Assembly (NCBI GenBank): GCA_033439795.1
Contig: JAUTDP010000006.1
Coordinates: forward strand, 3,100,001 to 3,164,000
Direction: 5' to 3'
Origin: Sordaria brevicollis
Taxonomy: Eukaryota; Ascomycota; Sordariomycetes; Sordariales; Sordariaceae
Length of the DNA stretch: 64,000 nucleotides
Part shown: piece by piece, positions 33,794 through 48,902 of the stretch
How positions within the stretch are numbered: the first letter of the stretch is position 1
Layout of the letters: each line of letters starts with the position of its first letter
Position numbers and translations under genes: made by a program
The notes under the pieces: model-generated
What the model saw: the letters and a program-made list of their open reading frames with translations, nothing else
Told to the model about the DNA's origin: nothing
Databases searched by the model: none

Positions 33794-35957
33794 TTTGGAG
33801 GTGAGGGTTGCGCGTTACAGCGCGCGAGAGGTCTTGGTGGTGAGAAGATGGGGTGGTCGAAGATGTCGGACTGTTTCGGTTCGGGATATGCACAGATACG
33901 GCGTGGTTTTTATAGTCTTGGACCTGTGAATCTATCGCCACCGCGTCGCAAGCGTCGCAAGCGTTTCGATCGTGAGGCCTCTCTGTTTCGGGCGCAGCAG
34001 CTTTCGAAGGCAAATTGGGATATTGGAAAGCTGTGAAGTGGGATCCAATGGCTGGGATATCGATGGGTATAAAGTTCAGCGTCTGCCTGGCTGATCCCAA
34101 CAAAAAACTCGACGGCGCGCTAATGGTTCTGAAACTGAAAAAGCAGAGATCACGGGAGACGTTGGCTGGTTAGATTGGTGAAAAGAAGTTGGCGGCCTGC
34201 AAAAGTCCTTATCGTCATGTTCCTGGATTGGGTTACACTGGCATTTTTGACTTGTGATTTTTGGTGAAGTTCAGGTTAGCGCGGGAAAGAAACAGTGACG
34301 CAATGGAGGCCCGGCAGGCACCATTTTCAGGCCTCCGGTAGTTGCTGATTGGGAAACCGCGAATTGGGATTTGGGACGGCGGGTATGGGATGGGTCTAGA
34401 ACCCACCGGCCCGACAGCGAGAGGACGGCCCGGTGAGAGTGGCAGGAATGTGATTCAGCCTGGCGGGCAACCTTATTGAACTTTGACTATTTTCAGTCTT
34501 CCTCTTTGGTCTTTGGTTGGCTTTGAACGGACGGAACGAACGGAGCTTTTCATCTGATAAGCTTATTATACAATAGAGTTGTTTGATCAGCATTCCCGGC
34601 ATGTGTATCGCAATGTCCTTGTTCATGGTGGGATCCCAGTCTCTGGTTGGAGTGTCACGCGGAATGCCAATTTCCAGAAACAATGCCCTTGGCTAAAAGC
34701 TTTTCTGACATAAGGTAGCGAGGCCAAGGTCACTTTTGAATTTCATGCATGAGGGGATTCCCAGATTCCTGGAGGTGCCCAGCTGCTGCACGACACGTCC
34801 CCCTCAGGCAGGCACGTGTTCCCTTCATTTAAAACATTGATCGATAACCGGGAAATGGGAAACAACATCGGGAAGCACCCCGGCTTTTTGTCCCCTGAAC
34901 CAGTGTCGTCATTGCTGTTCCTGAGCGGTTCGCTAGTGGGGCAGCAGGGAATAGCCGCGGCCTGCAGACCATGCACTAACACTGGCACTAACAGATGCCC
35001 ACAAAACCAAGGCAGTCCAGGCCGGTCGGTGCGTGTTAAGGGCTGTTAAGGCCCCGTTAAGACACTGGGCTCGTGCTTATCGCTCCTGTCACCTCAGCAG
35101 CCGCCGGACAGGGGACCAGGGCAGCCCCTGGGAGGCAGGGAGATTAGATCACCCTAACAAACCTGTAAAGAGACGTCGTTTCCCCAGCCAGCCATTTCCA
35201 CCTTTTCAAGCACTGCTTTCCATTTCTTTTGAATCCGTGCTCTTTTGTCTTCTTTCCCATTTCTTTGGGACCGATAAGGACGGGGACTTTTTTCCCTCGC
35301 CTCTCTTGCGCGATCGCACTGCATACAGGTTGACGCCGCGACGCAAATACCCAACCCACGAGGATTGTCGATTACAACAACACCGAGAGGACTTGTCCGA
35401 ATGCCGACGCGTAGCCGATAGAACCAGCCCAAGCCCCAAATCCACCAGGAGATTGAAGCATCCTCTCAACATCAATCGCTAAACCATTCACACCGCTATG
35501 CACTGTCACTGGCACTGCCGCCTTCATCCAACGCCAACTCATCGTCCTCCAGCAGAGTCGTCACCCTCGTTACCGCTCTCATTGAGCTGATATTTCCCGT
35601 CTAAATATCGATCGATCTTCTCACCAATCTTCTCTCTGATGCGCAGTTGTTACTGCTGCTGCCGCTGTCCGACCACTCCGATCACCTGAGAGTGTGCCCT
35701 GTTCTGTGGTGCAGCAACCTGACCTGACCCACACTTCCCGTTTTGTGAACCCGACCACTACTACTACTACTACTACAAGTACCTCTACGGCCGATCCGGA
35801 GTGACCTTCGACTGCACATCCCGAGCTACCGATTACAACGTCAACGCTTAACCACCACGACTATCGACCTTCCAAGAGTCTTGTTGTTGTTTCAAGCCGC
35901 CATAAGCGCCGCACGGCTCGGCAAACACCAAACAAATTGGTCGTGTCCAGTGCCAGC
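33794..35957. other. Intergenic region between divergent genes
   Basis: About 2.2 kb is shared by the promoters of the minus-strand mitochondrial protein gene and the plus-strand SRF1-family gene. The last 700 bases look like a long C/A-rich leader with a (CTA)n run at 35756-35776. Two near-copies of a gcactaac motif lie at 34972-34997. No gene is supported. Confidence 0.5.
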
Positions 35958-37270
35958 ATGACGGCCGCGGATTCGATTCCTCCACGCTCGAACCAGTCCA
36001 CTCCTTCTTCCGACGACAACAATGGTGACACATCGGTGTCTATTCCTCCATTGCGTCCCAAGCCAAGGACTTTACCTCGTATGAACCCCTGGCATTATAA
36101 CAAAATAATGAATCAGAAAATGTGCTTCTATTGTTTCGAATTCTAACTCGTCATTTAGCATGGATCGATTCGTATGAGGAGAGATATGGACAGCCCCCTC
36201 CTGGCCAGGGTGGAATCTTGAACCGCCCACCTCCACGCTCAGTACAAGCACAACACAACAGCACGCCAACGGAACCACGGAGGATATCAAAGGATGGATT
36301 TGTGTATGAACCGGACGGGCTGGAGCGGAGGAACGATTCAAAGGTCAAACTACGGCGAATTCTAAAGCGCGGGGACGGGGCGGAGCGTGGCCGGAGATGG
36401 GACCACCTCCGGACCGCCGAACCCGTCATTCTCCACCGATATGCCCACTACACGTCCAACTCGCCCTGGTCCGACTTTATCCACTCGTCCCAGTGGGGCC
36501 ACATGCCGAACGAGCATTCCGAAGTCGTCGACTACCAAACCCTCGAGAAGCTGCAGCCAAACTTTAATGCGCCCGGTAAACTCGACCTAGCTGACGACGC
36601 CAACAAGTCCAAGTCTCGAGGGGGGAGGAGGTCGGCTCTTTATAAGAGACTATGGCAGCACGTCCTCCGCCACCCTTTAGTCCCCTTACTCTTCCGGTCC
36701 TTGGTGCTCATCACCTCCATCTGCGCCCTCGCCCTCGCCATCCGCATCTTCCAGCTCGAAGGCCAGCGGCGGTCCTACCAGCAGGGACTACAAGAAGATG
36801 TTATTGCAAAACTACGCTCGCTGCACGCCCTTGCAGTTCCCATGTCCGACAAACACACGGACCAAGAGCTAGCTCTGATAAGACAGATCTCGTCCCGCGG
36901 ATCCTCAGAACGGACGCAAGCGATAGTGGCGATTGTGGTCGATACCATAGCGATTCCCTACATCGGGTACATGCTCTGGGACGAATACACGGGTCGACCT
37001 TTAGGTCTAAGACCGGTGACGCAAAAGAGCGGGTTGGTGCTGATGGATGTGTTTTTTATCGTGTTCAAGGCGGCCAGCACGGCGTTGGCGTTTGAGGTGC
37101 TGGTTTATCATAACAGCCAGGATAAGTTCACGGATCACTTCAGCCAGGCGCTGGCTGGGTTTCAGCTGGTGGGGCTGATTGGGTGGTTGACCAACTTTAC
37201 GGTCAATGTGTTTAGGTTGGTGGTGAAGTTGGGTGGTGGTGATGATTTGGAGAATCAGAGGGGGAGGTGA
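35958..37270 (+). CDS. Regulator of phospholipase D, SRF1 family
   Basis: Exons 35958-36078 and 36159-37270 are separated by an 80-nt intron (GTATGA...CATTTAG), giving 410 residues. The join restores the family hallmark TLPPWIDSYEERYG. A second conserved block, VILHRYAHYTSNSPWSDFI, is at about residues 130-148. Four membrane helices follow at about 216-238, 295-314, 332-356 and 371-395, the usual SRF1 arrangement of a long hydrophilic N-terminus and a C-terminal membrane part. Yeast Srf1 promotes phospholipase D (Spo14) activity, which makes phosphatidic acid from phosphatidylcholine. This protein is expected in an internal membrane with its N-terminus in the cytosol. It is complete and has no odd features. 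Confidence 0.88.
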
Positions 37271-38794
37271 CCAACCGTCGTCAACTTGAGGAAGTGACAA
37301 ACCCCAGGAGGGAATTGTGGAGGAAACAAAATCTGGGGGAGGTGGTGAAATAACGACGGACATCTCGGAACTAGCATGGTGGGTGGCATACTCGAACTCG
37401 CATTTTCTCATAACTTGGGTTGGACTGGGTCGGCGGTACCTAAGCACACGGCACATACACACACACACACGTCTCTGTTTCTATTTTTTTTGGTAGGATT
37501 TTTGAATTAGCATCTTAGCATAAAGCGATACCAATTAGTTGTTTTTTAATCAGTTGGCATATCTTAGCGGTGATATTCGTAAGGAAGACATGAGTGAAGA
37601 TATAGAGTTATGAGTTGATCATGAACTTTCTTAAGGGATATGGAAATAGGGGTAGGGGTGAATGAATGTTCTGGGAATCATCATGTTGCCTGCCGAGGGC
37701 TTTCTGACCGTGGACATCTCACTTATTCCTTACCTACTTATACTATCAAATATTGATCACAGATGCTGTAATACTCATATTAGCATATATGAGGTTCTGC
37801 TTTAGATCTTCTAATTCACTTTCTTTCACTCACTTATAAGGAGGGACGTGACAGCCTATCAGCTTACTATGGTGACTGCTGCCAACTCTGTTAGCACATC
37901 ATGTTAGTGATGGGGTCCGTCCCGCATCTCAAGGTTTCCCCGCCACTTTGTACTTTCCCCACAATTTCACGGTTCGCGGTGGTCTGTCACTGGCGGGGGA
38001 CCGCTCTGGAGCCTAGCGCAGCCTGAGTTGAAGCTGCGGGCTGGGACTTGCCAGTGTCAATCGATGCCTGCCACGCTGCAGCCTGAAAACCGTCAACGAC
38101 GGCATCGCTCTATCATCGACCAACAGCACGGCAGCAGCTTCGGGGGGGGCAACCTGTAACCTGGAAACTTCAACTCTTCATCTTCAAAAACCAGAACACA
38201 ACCACGTGCCACCAACAACTCGACGACCAACGAGGCTGCGATCTCTTCCACTCCGATCCTTCCTTCACTCGACAACGTTGGAGCGTCCATCCCATTCACC
38301 AGAATACCTATCCGATTCACCCGTCCTGGTCACGGTCCCTTCTCCCCGCCACGGCACCAAAATCCATCTCTCTCCTCCCAGCCAGCAACACCAACCGACG
38401 GTGACCCATCCAACCTTCCAAGACCTTCGCGCGCCCCATCGCTCGAGTCGAGGGAGATTTCACTCTCCTCTGGCTGCCACCACCAAGACCATTCACCTTG
38501 CCTCACTGGTCGCAGCCAACACGCCTCCCACCGCATAAGAACGACCGGTCGCTAGATCAACGCTTTTCTTCTCCCCGACAGCTTCTGGACAAACCACACG
38601 CGACCTGATACGACCCGGTCAGCTTTGCTTCTCCTCTGAAGGATTGCTTCCCCTCGGCCATCGCTTGTCAACCATACTGCTATTATTTTCGACGTCGAGA
38701 GTTGGACCGCCAACATCGCATTCTTTCTTCGATTTTCCCCGGCGAAACTATCCGCTCTTCACACGACACAAACACACAGACAAACACCGCCAAC
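37271..38794. other. Intergenic region and cul-1 leader
   Basis: It holds the 3' flank of the SRF1-family gene, including a short (AC)n run near 37456-37470, and the promoter and long C-rich leader of cul-1. The ORFs at 38093-38538 have no coherent family and look like leader composition. Confidence 0.5.
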
Positions 38795-41532
<2,738 letters not shown>

Positions 41533-42359
41533 ACCGCGTAGCGGCGGTATTATCTGCCGTCTTGGGGGTTTGTGAGGGGGTGTGAGGGGGGAGGGTGTCC
41601 TAGTGGGATCTTGATGCTGGAATTCTTGAGGGGGTGGCTGAGCTGGTCTGGCTTGGTTTGCTGGTGGAGTGTTCCGTGGGAGCCTCCATTGAGCTGGAAC
41701 AGCGATGGAGAGAGAAGAAGGAGAGTGAGAGGAGGGATAAGAAAGAGAAAGGTGGGGGGTGTGGGTTGAAAGAAATGCAAATAAATCACAAGCGCAACTT
41801 AACTTGATAGCAGCGAAAGGAGAAAAAAAGATAAACTATGGAAAGTTATGCAAAGACTATGCAAAGTACTTGCTATAGGGAGTGAAATGAACTTAATAGA
41901 ATTGATTACCGGTATTTGTTAGTCAACCTGGTTCTCGTGCTTGAAGAGAAGGTTAAAGATATCGTAAAGAGGAACAAGGACAGATTCATACATACAACCA
42001 CAATTGGAGTTGATCCGTGGTAAAGGTGACTCATGTTCAACAGCCAGGACCAAGAATAAAGCCAGCATAGACACCTTCATCATTACACCAACCCTCTGTT
42101 TGACAATACTTCAACTTCTCCTTCCTCACCTAATTTCGCAACAGGTGATATCGAATCTTCATCATTTATAAATCTTAACCCTCTACTCTAGGCCACAGCA
42201 GCACAGCTTCCTCCAAGTCCCACCCACACAAATAGAGTTCATAAGACATTAAAACGGCACTCAATCAACATATATCAAACAAATACCTTACCTCTCTCTA
42301 AGCATGGTAAAGTAAACGGTTTAAAACCAACACCCACCTGTGTACAGAACTTGTTGCTT

Positions 42360-42360
<1 letters not shown>

Positions 42361-42394
<34 letters not shown>
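42361..42394 (+). repeat. (CT)n microsatellite
   Basis: CT dinucleotide run with one interruption. A GA-rich tract (agagaag units) follows at about 42497-42537 on the same strand, so the two could pair. Confidence 0.9.
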
Positions 42395-42395
<1 letters not shown>

Positions 42396-43317
42396 CGATC
42401 CATAAAATTAATCCACACCAAACCTCACCTAGCACCCACCCACCTTCCGAATCCCGAAAGATAGGTACCTCTATATGAGGTGGTCCAAAGAAAGAAAAGA
42501 GAGAGAGAAGAGAGAAGAGAGAAGAGAGAAGAGAGGTAGGTGGGCGTTATTTGACTTTATATGTAATCAAAGACTCTGAAATGCTTTTCTTTTTAGGAAA
42601 GGGAAGGGAAGGACTTGTGTGTTTTTGAGATTTGTTTTGTTTGGTAGGTTTTTGGGGGTGGTTGGATTGGTTAGAGTTGTTGGAGTTGTTGGACTGGTCA
42701 ACTAGTTAAGAAATGGGGTTGTTGCTCAACATTATGCGTTGGCTATACCTTTGCTATTGTGAGGTTTAGTAAGGTTTAGTAAGGTTTGGTGAGGGTTTGT
42801 AAAAGTGTTTGGTTAGGTTATATTTAAGTTGTGCTAGCTGGCTTGTGTATTTGGGAATAGGAGGAAGAGTGAAGTAGATTTGGAACCTACGGTGTTTTGT
42901 AGAATAGATGTGAGGTTGGCCGAGAGAGACACTGGCGAGTGAGTGACTGTATATAAATAATAATATGATAACATGACATAATATGTTGGGATTAGGGCTG
43001 TAGGTCTAGTGGTGGCGTTATACGTGTAGTGTAATTGTCGTCCGTTTATCCTTTTTTCAGTTTTTCCCTTCTTCATTGCTCGATAGGGAGAGGAAAGTTA
43101 AAGTTATTGGTTTCTATTACACAACTATAACCGCGTAGGTCTAGAACTTCTAATTTAACTCAATCAAAGTTATTAACAAGTCATCTATTTTTTCTTCAAA
43201 TCCTACTTATTCATCATCGGTACGTATTGGTATACCATAGTACGGTATTGGTACGGTATCCTATAAACGGATATGGATGGAACTACTATCATCTCTCTAT
43301 TCCGTTTCTTGTGTCTT

Positions 43318-43338
43318 CTGTCTGTCTGTCTGTCTGTC
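43318..43338 (+). repeat. (TCTG)n microsatellite
   Basis: Tandem tctg units, followed by degenerate copies to about 43370. Confidence 0.85.
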
Positions 43339-43970
43339 GTCTGTCGTCCGTCTGTCATCTGTCGATCGATCCCCTCCTCCGTCTCATGGCTTGCTTCAAC
43401 GCTCAGAGATAGAACGAATTTCGTGAACTTCATGGCCTCTTTCTTTCTTATTGTTCTCCTTCCTTGTTCCCCTTCCTTATTCTCTTCGCATCGTGGTGTG
43501 GTTGTGGTGTGCCCTCGAGCCCGTGACGTCAAGCTCGAGGTTGTGAATAAGACAAGACATTCAAGTCAAGTTCCATCTCTAGCTCAGACAACGTCTCCCC
43601 CTTTTGGTTCCTATGATGCTTCTTCTCCCATGACAGTACCTCTCATTAGGTTCCTATCGCCAAGTTTTTGATTCCTGCAATGTCTGCAATGCGGTTGAGA
43701 AAAGGAATTGTACAAAAAAAGAAGAGCAAAAGACTAACTGCTCAGGTCGATCCAGCCGCCGTTGTAAAAGGTGCTCCTATCCTCGCGCTGCTTCTGCGCA
43801 AACAAACAGGACGGTGTAAACAAGATTACAATAATACCTAGGGGTTTCCGCAGTGGTATGGTGTGGTATAGTAAGGTTGCAATAAGATATGCCCCCCGAT
43901 GAATGTTGTTGCGCGCTAATCACGTTTTGTTCCATCATGATGTATGGTACCAGTGGTGAATAATGCGCGC

Positions 43971-43992
43971 TGCCTGCCTGCCTGCCTGCCTG
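43971..43992 (+). repeat. (TGCC)n microsatellite
   Basis: Five tandem tgcc units and a partial sixth. A shorter tgaatgcatgcatgc run lies about 20 bp downstream. Confidence 0.85.
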
Positions 43993-44352
43993 AGTGCCGC
44001 TCAAAGTGAATGAATGCATGCATGCTGATGAAACAGAGAAGAAAAACTTGATCGATGGAAAGCAAAAATCAAAAACTCAGATTTTGGAATGCGCGCGTTC
44101 CAAACGAGCATGAATGAACCTGGGGGTTTTGATAAAAAAACAACAGCTGCCGCCTGCCTTCATGCTGTCATACCACTGCCGTGCTCGCTCTTTTTTTTGC
44201 TAAACCGGCCAGCCAGACAGCCCAACCACACCCCTATAACGCCGAGTCATGCAGGAAGAAGAGACTTGGTAATATTCTGAACGCTGTTGCAAGAGAGACG
44301 AAGAGAGATGGAGGAAGGAAGGAAATTGCGTGAGCGAAAAAGAGGTCTTTCA

Positions 44353-45707
44353 TCATAGAATACCAGAGTCTTTGAGGGCATTATTGAGAATGGTTTCCTT
44401 GACGGCGGCAAACACGAGACGGATATTGGATGTATCGGTGGCTTGTGTCAAGCTGCGACAAGTGTTAACAACATAACTCTCAAAAAGGCCAAGACACCAA
44501 GGAACTTACTGAGGATACAGGTTAAGATGAGCCCTGTTAACCTGGTTAAAGCGCCATAGCAGGTACTTGGCAGCCTTGTTGACGTCGTTTCCACCGGAAT
44601 AATCCGGAAAGTAGTTCCCTAGAGGTGACCGCCCCAATTTCTGCTTGAAGATGTCGACCTTGTTGAGAAACAAAATGATACTCGTGCGCATAAACCACCG
44701 CGAGTTGACGACCGAATCGAAGAGCAGCAGACTTTCCATCATGCGGTTCTGTTACATGTTAGCACCATCTCTGTACCAGGACGTGACGTGGTGGACATAC
44801 CTGACTGCTCTCCTCGAGCAACACTTGGTCGTACTCGCTCAAGGCAACACAGAAGATGATGGATGTGACGTTCTCGAAGCAGTGAATCCATTTCTTGCGT
44901 TCACTGCGCTGCCCGCCCACATCAAACATGCTAGATCATTGTGTGAGCTGGAGTCACGAGTGTAACAGATTCTCGATCATGCACTCACTGGATACTGAGC
45001 TGGCCCATCTTGAACCTTGTTTCGTAGATACCCGTCGTTTTCGTTCTGGCGCGAAGTACATCCATTTCATTCGGGCGGTAGTCTTCAGCCACGATCCTCA
45101 TGACCTCCGTGAAGAAACTGCGCCAAGTCAGCAAATGTGAACCCTTTAGGAAAATGAATGGAGACGCACTATTCGGCCGAGTCCATTAGATAGAACTCTG
45201 TTTGCCTCTCCATGAGTAGGTCCTTTGCTGGGTCGTTCCATATTGCCTGGATTGCTGTGCCGACTTTGGGGTCAATAGGCTGGCCTGGTGGACACCCCTC
45301 CATGCTGTAATCTTGAAGAAACTCGACATAGGGTCGTAGCGAGGGATCTGATGGCTGAATGTCGAACTGATGCATGGCATTTACTACTGCCTTTGCGCAC
45401 TCCATAAGGTTCTTGTAGACCGTTGGTCGGTAATTTGTGAGCTCCTCATCTGAGTAACCCTTGAGATGTATGATCTTCATCTGCTTCACAATGGTCGATT
45501 TACCGCTCTCGCCGGAGCCTGTACGATCACGCATGTTAGTAGATCCGATCGAGAAGCAAAAAAAGGGCAACGTGGAAACGCACCGAGAAGTAGAATCTTG
45601 CATTCTTTCCGTAGCTTCTTGGAGTCTTCCTCCAGGTCACGATCAATCTTTTGGCTCCTCTTCTTCTGCTCCGTCTCCTCGTCATTTGTGCTCATGCAGG
45701 CGCCCAT
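44353..45707 (-). CDS. gna-3: Heterotrimeric G protein alpha subunit, group III (GNA-3)
   Basis: Six exons on the minus strand: 45707-45584, 45518-45170, 45117-44989, 44930-44801, 44748-44510 and 44452-44353, giving 356 residues, the length of GNA-3. The start MGACMS gives N-myristoylation at Gly2 and palmitoylation at Cys4, anchoring it to the plasma membrane. The P-loop GSGESGKST is at 42-50, the catalytic arginine is Arg182 in [13 protein letters not shown] is at 204-208 with catalytic Gln208, NKVD is at 273-276 and the TQAT box at 326-329. The C-terminus KDSGIL has no cysteine four from the end, so it is not a pertussis-toxin substrate. In Neurospora GNA-3 supports adenylyl cyclase activity and affects conidiation and sexual development. 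All introns are GT-AG and every key residue is present, so it looks fully functional. Confidence 0.98.
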
Positions 45708-48700
45708 GGTGAACTTCAAGCCCGATCGGCTGCGGTGGCTAGAAGAAGCGGTTGATGATGGCCGGGAACTTTGAGTTTGGCTTGGCGGATAAGTAGATGC
45801 TCGTCTGTTCACGGGTCTGTTCTAGAAAACCATGGAGACGAATTTTTCTGGCGATATGTTGATGTAATTTGCAAGTTCAGCTTCGTCGCTTTGGCAGCCT
45901 TTTCCTGGACCTTTAATTTTGTCGACCAGGGGCAGAGTTCGTCGACGTCGGTCAATCGCTCGTGGCTACAATCACCACAAATGGACAACGCAAATATTAA
46001 GAGTTCGAAATGACTTGGTCGCCTGTCGCAATTGATGTTCGATGTCGAATGGTGGTTTTTTGGCGGCTTGATCTGATGGGAAGCTCTCTCGGTCGACACA
46101 GCAGGGACCACGGGTGGTTGGGTATGGTTGTGACGTCTTGAGTGGATGCTGCGCGAATCGTGAATCGTTACCCGTCGCCTCTCTGGTTGGCAGTCTTTTC
46201 CAGCAGTCGCCGAAATCCACGGTTGGTTGGCGAACACGCGCGTCGTTGGTTAAGCGGTTTCGAAGGGGTCGGCGACAAAGAAAAGGCGGCGAAAGTGATT
46301 CCAAGGGCGAAATGGGTTTGTTGTTTGGTTGTTGTTGGGTGTCGGAAATGATTGACGGGAGGGAAGCTAGAGGTAAGGCAAAGGTGAACGGGTAGGTTGG
46401 CAGGCAGTACCTTTTGTTAATCTTGCGGGAGGAGATGGGGCCCGGGATGCCCAGGCGTCGAAGAAAAACGGGGGTGCCCTTTTGCGTGCTGGGGTCACTG
46501 TATCCCGAGTGTTCCAGGTTGCCTACACTACCAGTAGCCAGTGTGAAGTTTCTCTGGGTTCGTGCTATTGTCGCCGGCAACAACCCGGTCCAAAATGCGT
46601 AGATCCAAACGATTTGTCAATAAGATGGATTTTGAATTGTCTGGTCGGTGATTGCGGTAAGGTTTGGATGATTTGATGTGCTAGAGGTCGCAGACTGCAG
46701 GTACCTTGCTGGCGCCGTCTCGGTGATGATGTGCAGTACAGTAGTAAAGGTGCCTGTCTGCCTGTCCTGTGAGAATGTGGGAGTCCCCGCGCGGGTACAG
46801 ACGAAGCAGGTGGATGCAAATGGATTGATTTCAATTCAGTTCTCAGATTGCGGACACGTTTTGGTTGGCACGACAGCTGGAGAGAGGTGAGCAGCAACAA
46901 CAACGACAATTCCAAAGAAGAAATTGATGATGATGCAGTGAGAAAAATGAGGGGAAGACACAACCCAAGACAGACAGCACTGCTAGAGGGTGGAAAGAAA
47001 GCTGAGACGAGGCAGACAGTCTGGCAGTGACGGGAACAGAAAGCGAGACACAAGAGAAAGAAGAGCTGGATTGGGAAGGCTCATTTGGTTGGGACTGCGG
47101 AAGGCTTGAAGAGGCCAAGAGTCAAGACTCCCGTCAAGAGCAATTTGGGCCAATGGGGGGCATTGGTTTGGGTGGCTCCGCGCCGGGTGTTGAACAACGG
47201 GATCCACTCTCCACTCGGGTCCAAAGTCCAAACTGCACAAAGCCAAGCCTCGCTCCTGACACTGTCCATGTACCCGGGCCGATCAGAGAAGAATCAATTC
47301 GCACGTTCAAATTGCCGTATACATACCCAGGGTTGATTAACAGGAATGAAACAAGGCTGTTTGGAACTTTTGTCCAGATCCCTATTCTCGTTTCTGCTGA
47401 GAGAGCAGCGATGAAAGAGTAGAGCTCTCATTGGACACAATTCAGCAAGGTTAAAGAAATACAGTGGGGGGGCCAGGAGCTGCCTAGCCTAAACCGCAAA
47501 AGGAAATCCTGTCGTTCATTCTCGCCTCCTCGTTGGGTGAAACCTTTCTGAAGAGGGGAAAGTGCGCCAATGTCTGGAAGGAGCCGCTAAAAAAGTGGAC
47601 GACACATGTTCAGCGGCCGAGGAGCAGCAGCCCGGGCGCATGGGCCACATCTTTCGGGAGTCAACTCCACCGGTTATAAAAGCCACCAGTCCCGTCTTCA
47701 CTTGCGCCGATCTCACTCCACTGCCCATTTAATCTTTAGCGCGAACCCATGAGACTTGACAAGTGACAACCTGGTGGTCCCCGAAGACAACGACGACGAC
47801 ATCAATCTATCAACCCGACGATAATTCCAGATTTCCCTGATCGATACCCGAACTCTTGGGTCACTCAATAGTGTCAACTATCCATCATCCCGTCGGGTCA
47901 TCATGATACATTGTCTATGTGGGCTATGGGTTGGGGTCCGTTTGTTGTTGGGGGATCCTTCTTCAGCTCTGCCACGAGGCTACATGGACCATGGCTCGAC
48001 GTTTAAGGGGGACCGCCGGTTTTTGTCCGTCCGTCTTGTCTTGTCTATCTCTCGCAAATGCGCCGGGCTATCATGAACTTTTGCCCCCTACGCCGCTTTT
48101 CGTCGGAGAACAGACGAGTCAGCCAGGCCTTGTCCCTTGACAACTCCTCGGAGCTCAAGCTCTCCGTTGGCATTGTCAATGTTAATAACACTGGATCGTG
48201 ACGACACTCATGTCTCAACCCACACTCTATAAACACTCAGCAGATCGATAACAGGGATCCAAGGAGCATTGGCGTCTACCACATATCTACTCAAACTCCC
48301 TTGGCGGCTGACAGTTTTCAGGCAAAGCAATGATTGTCGGCGGTTGTCAATCTTGAAAATCTGTTGTCTAGTGTCCGATCAGAGGCCAAAATAGGACGAC
48401 ACCAAGACCTTGTCAAGCTTGAGTTACGGAGCCCATGAGACAACATCCACTTTCCGAAGGGCCCCCAGTTGCCCGAAAGGATTCTCACCACCATTTCCGA
48501 GTATCGTCGATCGTCAATTCGCATCAGTCATTGCTTACAACGCTCCTTTTGCTTCTTTAACTGAGTCAACATGTCCATTTTTGCATCAGTCATGAGATGG
48601 TGCTCACTGTCCAAGCTGTCAAGAATTCAAAAGGTCAAAGCTCCCGAAAGTCGAATGAGACGAATTGAGATGGCCCGTGCACTCCGCTCCTTGTTGAAGG

Positions 48701-48716
48701 AACGAACCGTTGTCGG
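45708..48716. other. Upstream region of gna-3 to the edge of the copia element
   Basis: About 3 kb on the promoter side of gna-3. The first kilobase (to about 46600) is C/T-rich on the gna-3 strand, as in a long leader, and may contain 5' UTR introns. A TATA-like ggttataaaagcc is at 47672-47684 on the plus strand. The ORFs downstream of it (for example 47919-48140) have no recognisable product. Sequence is of normal composition right up to the element. Confidence 0.45.
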
Positions 48717-48721
48717 AAAGT

Positions 48722-48902
48722 TGTTACAATAGTGATAGTATTGGGGGAGCAAAGAAGGCTTGATTGTATATAATTGTGTAAAACTCTGCAGACGTGCAGA
48801 TCTCTAACTACTATATAAAAATCCCTCAGACTCTAGACCTTAATTATTTAAATTACGTACACTCCTATCATCCCTATAGACCAGCTACCCAGTATTATAA
48901 TA
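48722..48902 (-). repeat. 3' LTR of the copia element (left end)
   Basis: It is 181 bp long. The outer (left) half retains ggg, tgc and cag-type sequence, whereas the inner end has become tattataata, where the partner copy has tattgtgaca. Confidence 0.93.

Larger units (their letters stand above)
41533..44352. other. Intergenic region between convergent cul-1 and gna-3
   Basis: About 2.8 kb between two 3' ends, with several microsatellites and no supported gene. A palindrome-like stretch of ggtat/atacc motifs lies at 43218-43260. It probably contains both 3' UTRs. Confidence 0.55.

Noticed and set aside
47027..47422. 131-codon plus-strand ORF upstream of gna-3
   Set aside because: No domain or homology is recognised, and it overlaps other equally long chance ORFs on both strands.
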